Positions 63,893 to 64,000 of a DNA stretch of 64,000 nt are shown piece by piece (positions within the stretch are counted from its first letter, which is position 1; every line of letters begins with the position of its first letter). The position numbers and the translations under genes are program-made. Under the pieces are notes generated by a model. The model was given only the letters and a program-made list of their open reading frames with translations, was not told where the DNA came from and ran no database searches. Source of the DNA: JACKNG01 sp040220855 (GTDB lineage: Bacteria > Pseudomonadota > Gammaproteobacteria > Ga0077536); the NCBI GenBank assembly GCA_040220855.1, contig JAVJVZ010000042.1:1-64000 (forward strand), given 5' to 3'.

Positions 63893-64000
63893 TCAGAAGG
63901 CCGGAAACAGGCGGTCCTTGGGATACTCCGCGCCGGCCACGTGACGCGCCGTCATCGCGCGCACCATCTGGTAGACACGGATGCGGAACGCCGGATCGGC
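63893..64000 (-). CDS. Partial coding region cut by window edge
   Basis: The minus strand is open from the right edge to the TGA at 63893-63895 and encodes the last 35 residues of a protein (ADPAFRIRVYQMVRAMTARH...GAEYPKDRLFPAF). Codon use is like that of the neighbours, so it is probably the real C-terminus of a longer gene. I do not recognise the family. Confidence 0.5.
   Translation of the reverse strand, partial: ADPAFRIRVYQMVRAMTARHVAGAEYPKDRLFPAF

Overview
This is a 64 kb piece of a very GC-rich proteobacterial chromosome, most likely from an uncultured gammaproteobacterium or a close relative. The basis is third-codon-position G/C preference in nearly every gene, Shine-Dalgarno sites of the GGAGG type, class II fumarase, an RlmI-type rRNA methyltransferase, and sigma-54 style promoters. 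The taxon is inferred and no rRNA gene is present. The first 86 bases are a near-pure C/G run that looks like an assembly artefact, so the left gene (urtA) is cut. The right edge also cuts a gene. I see no insertion sequence, phage gene, CRISPR array or tRNA.

Layout. 0.1-11.8 kb: one same-strand nitrogen-acquisition locus, urea ABC transporter urtABCDE, a NicO/UreH-type nickel permease, then ureDABCEFG. urtA ends in an intrinsic terminator. The urtA-urtB gap carries an NtrC-like site and a near-consensus sigma-54 promoter, so nitrogen-limitation control is likely. 11.8-25.8 kb: a secreted hypothetical protein, acetoacetyl-CoA synthetase, a stand-alone molybdopterin oxidoreductase, a GlcG/HbpS protein, a UbiA-type prenyltransferase, fumC, and a catabolic group (SDR, alpha/beta hydrolase, SnoaL-like protein, luciferase-like monooxygenase, amidohydrolase).

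25.9-30.2 kb (minus strand) is the most interesting part: an aromatic-amine-dehydrogenase-type operon (aauB-E-D-A plus a c-type cytochrome) whose last gene is a glycine/D-proline-reductase-B-like protein interrupted by one in-frame UGA. The UGA lies in a U-P-V-C motif. A perfect 7-bp hairpin follows it, with the loop at the distance expected for a bacterial SECIS element. I read this gene as a selenoprotein of about 290 residues. A 14-bp perfect palindrome overlaps the predicted aauB promoter.

30.4-46.6 kb: dienelactone hydrolase, nitroreductase, RlmI, MFS transporter, SDR; then a long intergenic region with a textbook sigma-54 promoter, two upstream dyads, a 69-residue small ORF and a strong hairpin, which together look like an undescribed sigma-54-dependent small gene. 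After it come an amidohydrolase, an acyl-CoA synthetase, cyclopropane-fatty-acid synthase, a quinone oxidoreductase, two luciferase-like monooxygenases, an FHA-adenylate cyclase and a hydroxypyruvate-isomerase-like protein.

46.7-64 kb: an operon of TonB-dependent receptor, di-heme peroxidase and epoxide hydrolase (minus strand); two class III CoA-transferase-family genes, a methyltransferase-like protein and a ferritin-like putative di-iron protein; an enolase-superfamily enzyme; a Sel1 lipoprotein, amidase, a small helix-hairpin-helix protein and a solo ClpX-type zinc finger; a divergent histidine kinase/response regulator pair; and an acyl-CoA-dehydrogenase-like flavoenzyme divergent from an HxlR regulator. 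Overall the window shows a versatile scavenger of urea, amines, amides and acyl-CoA substrates.
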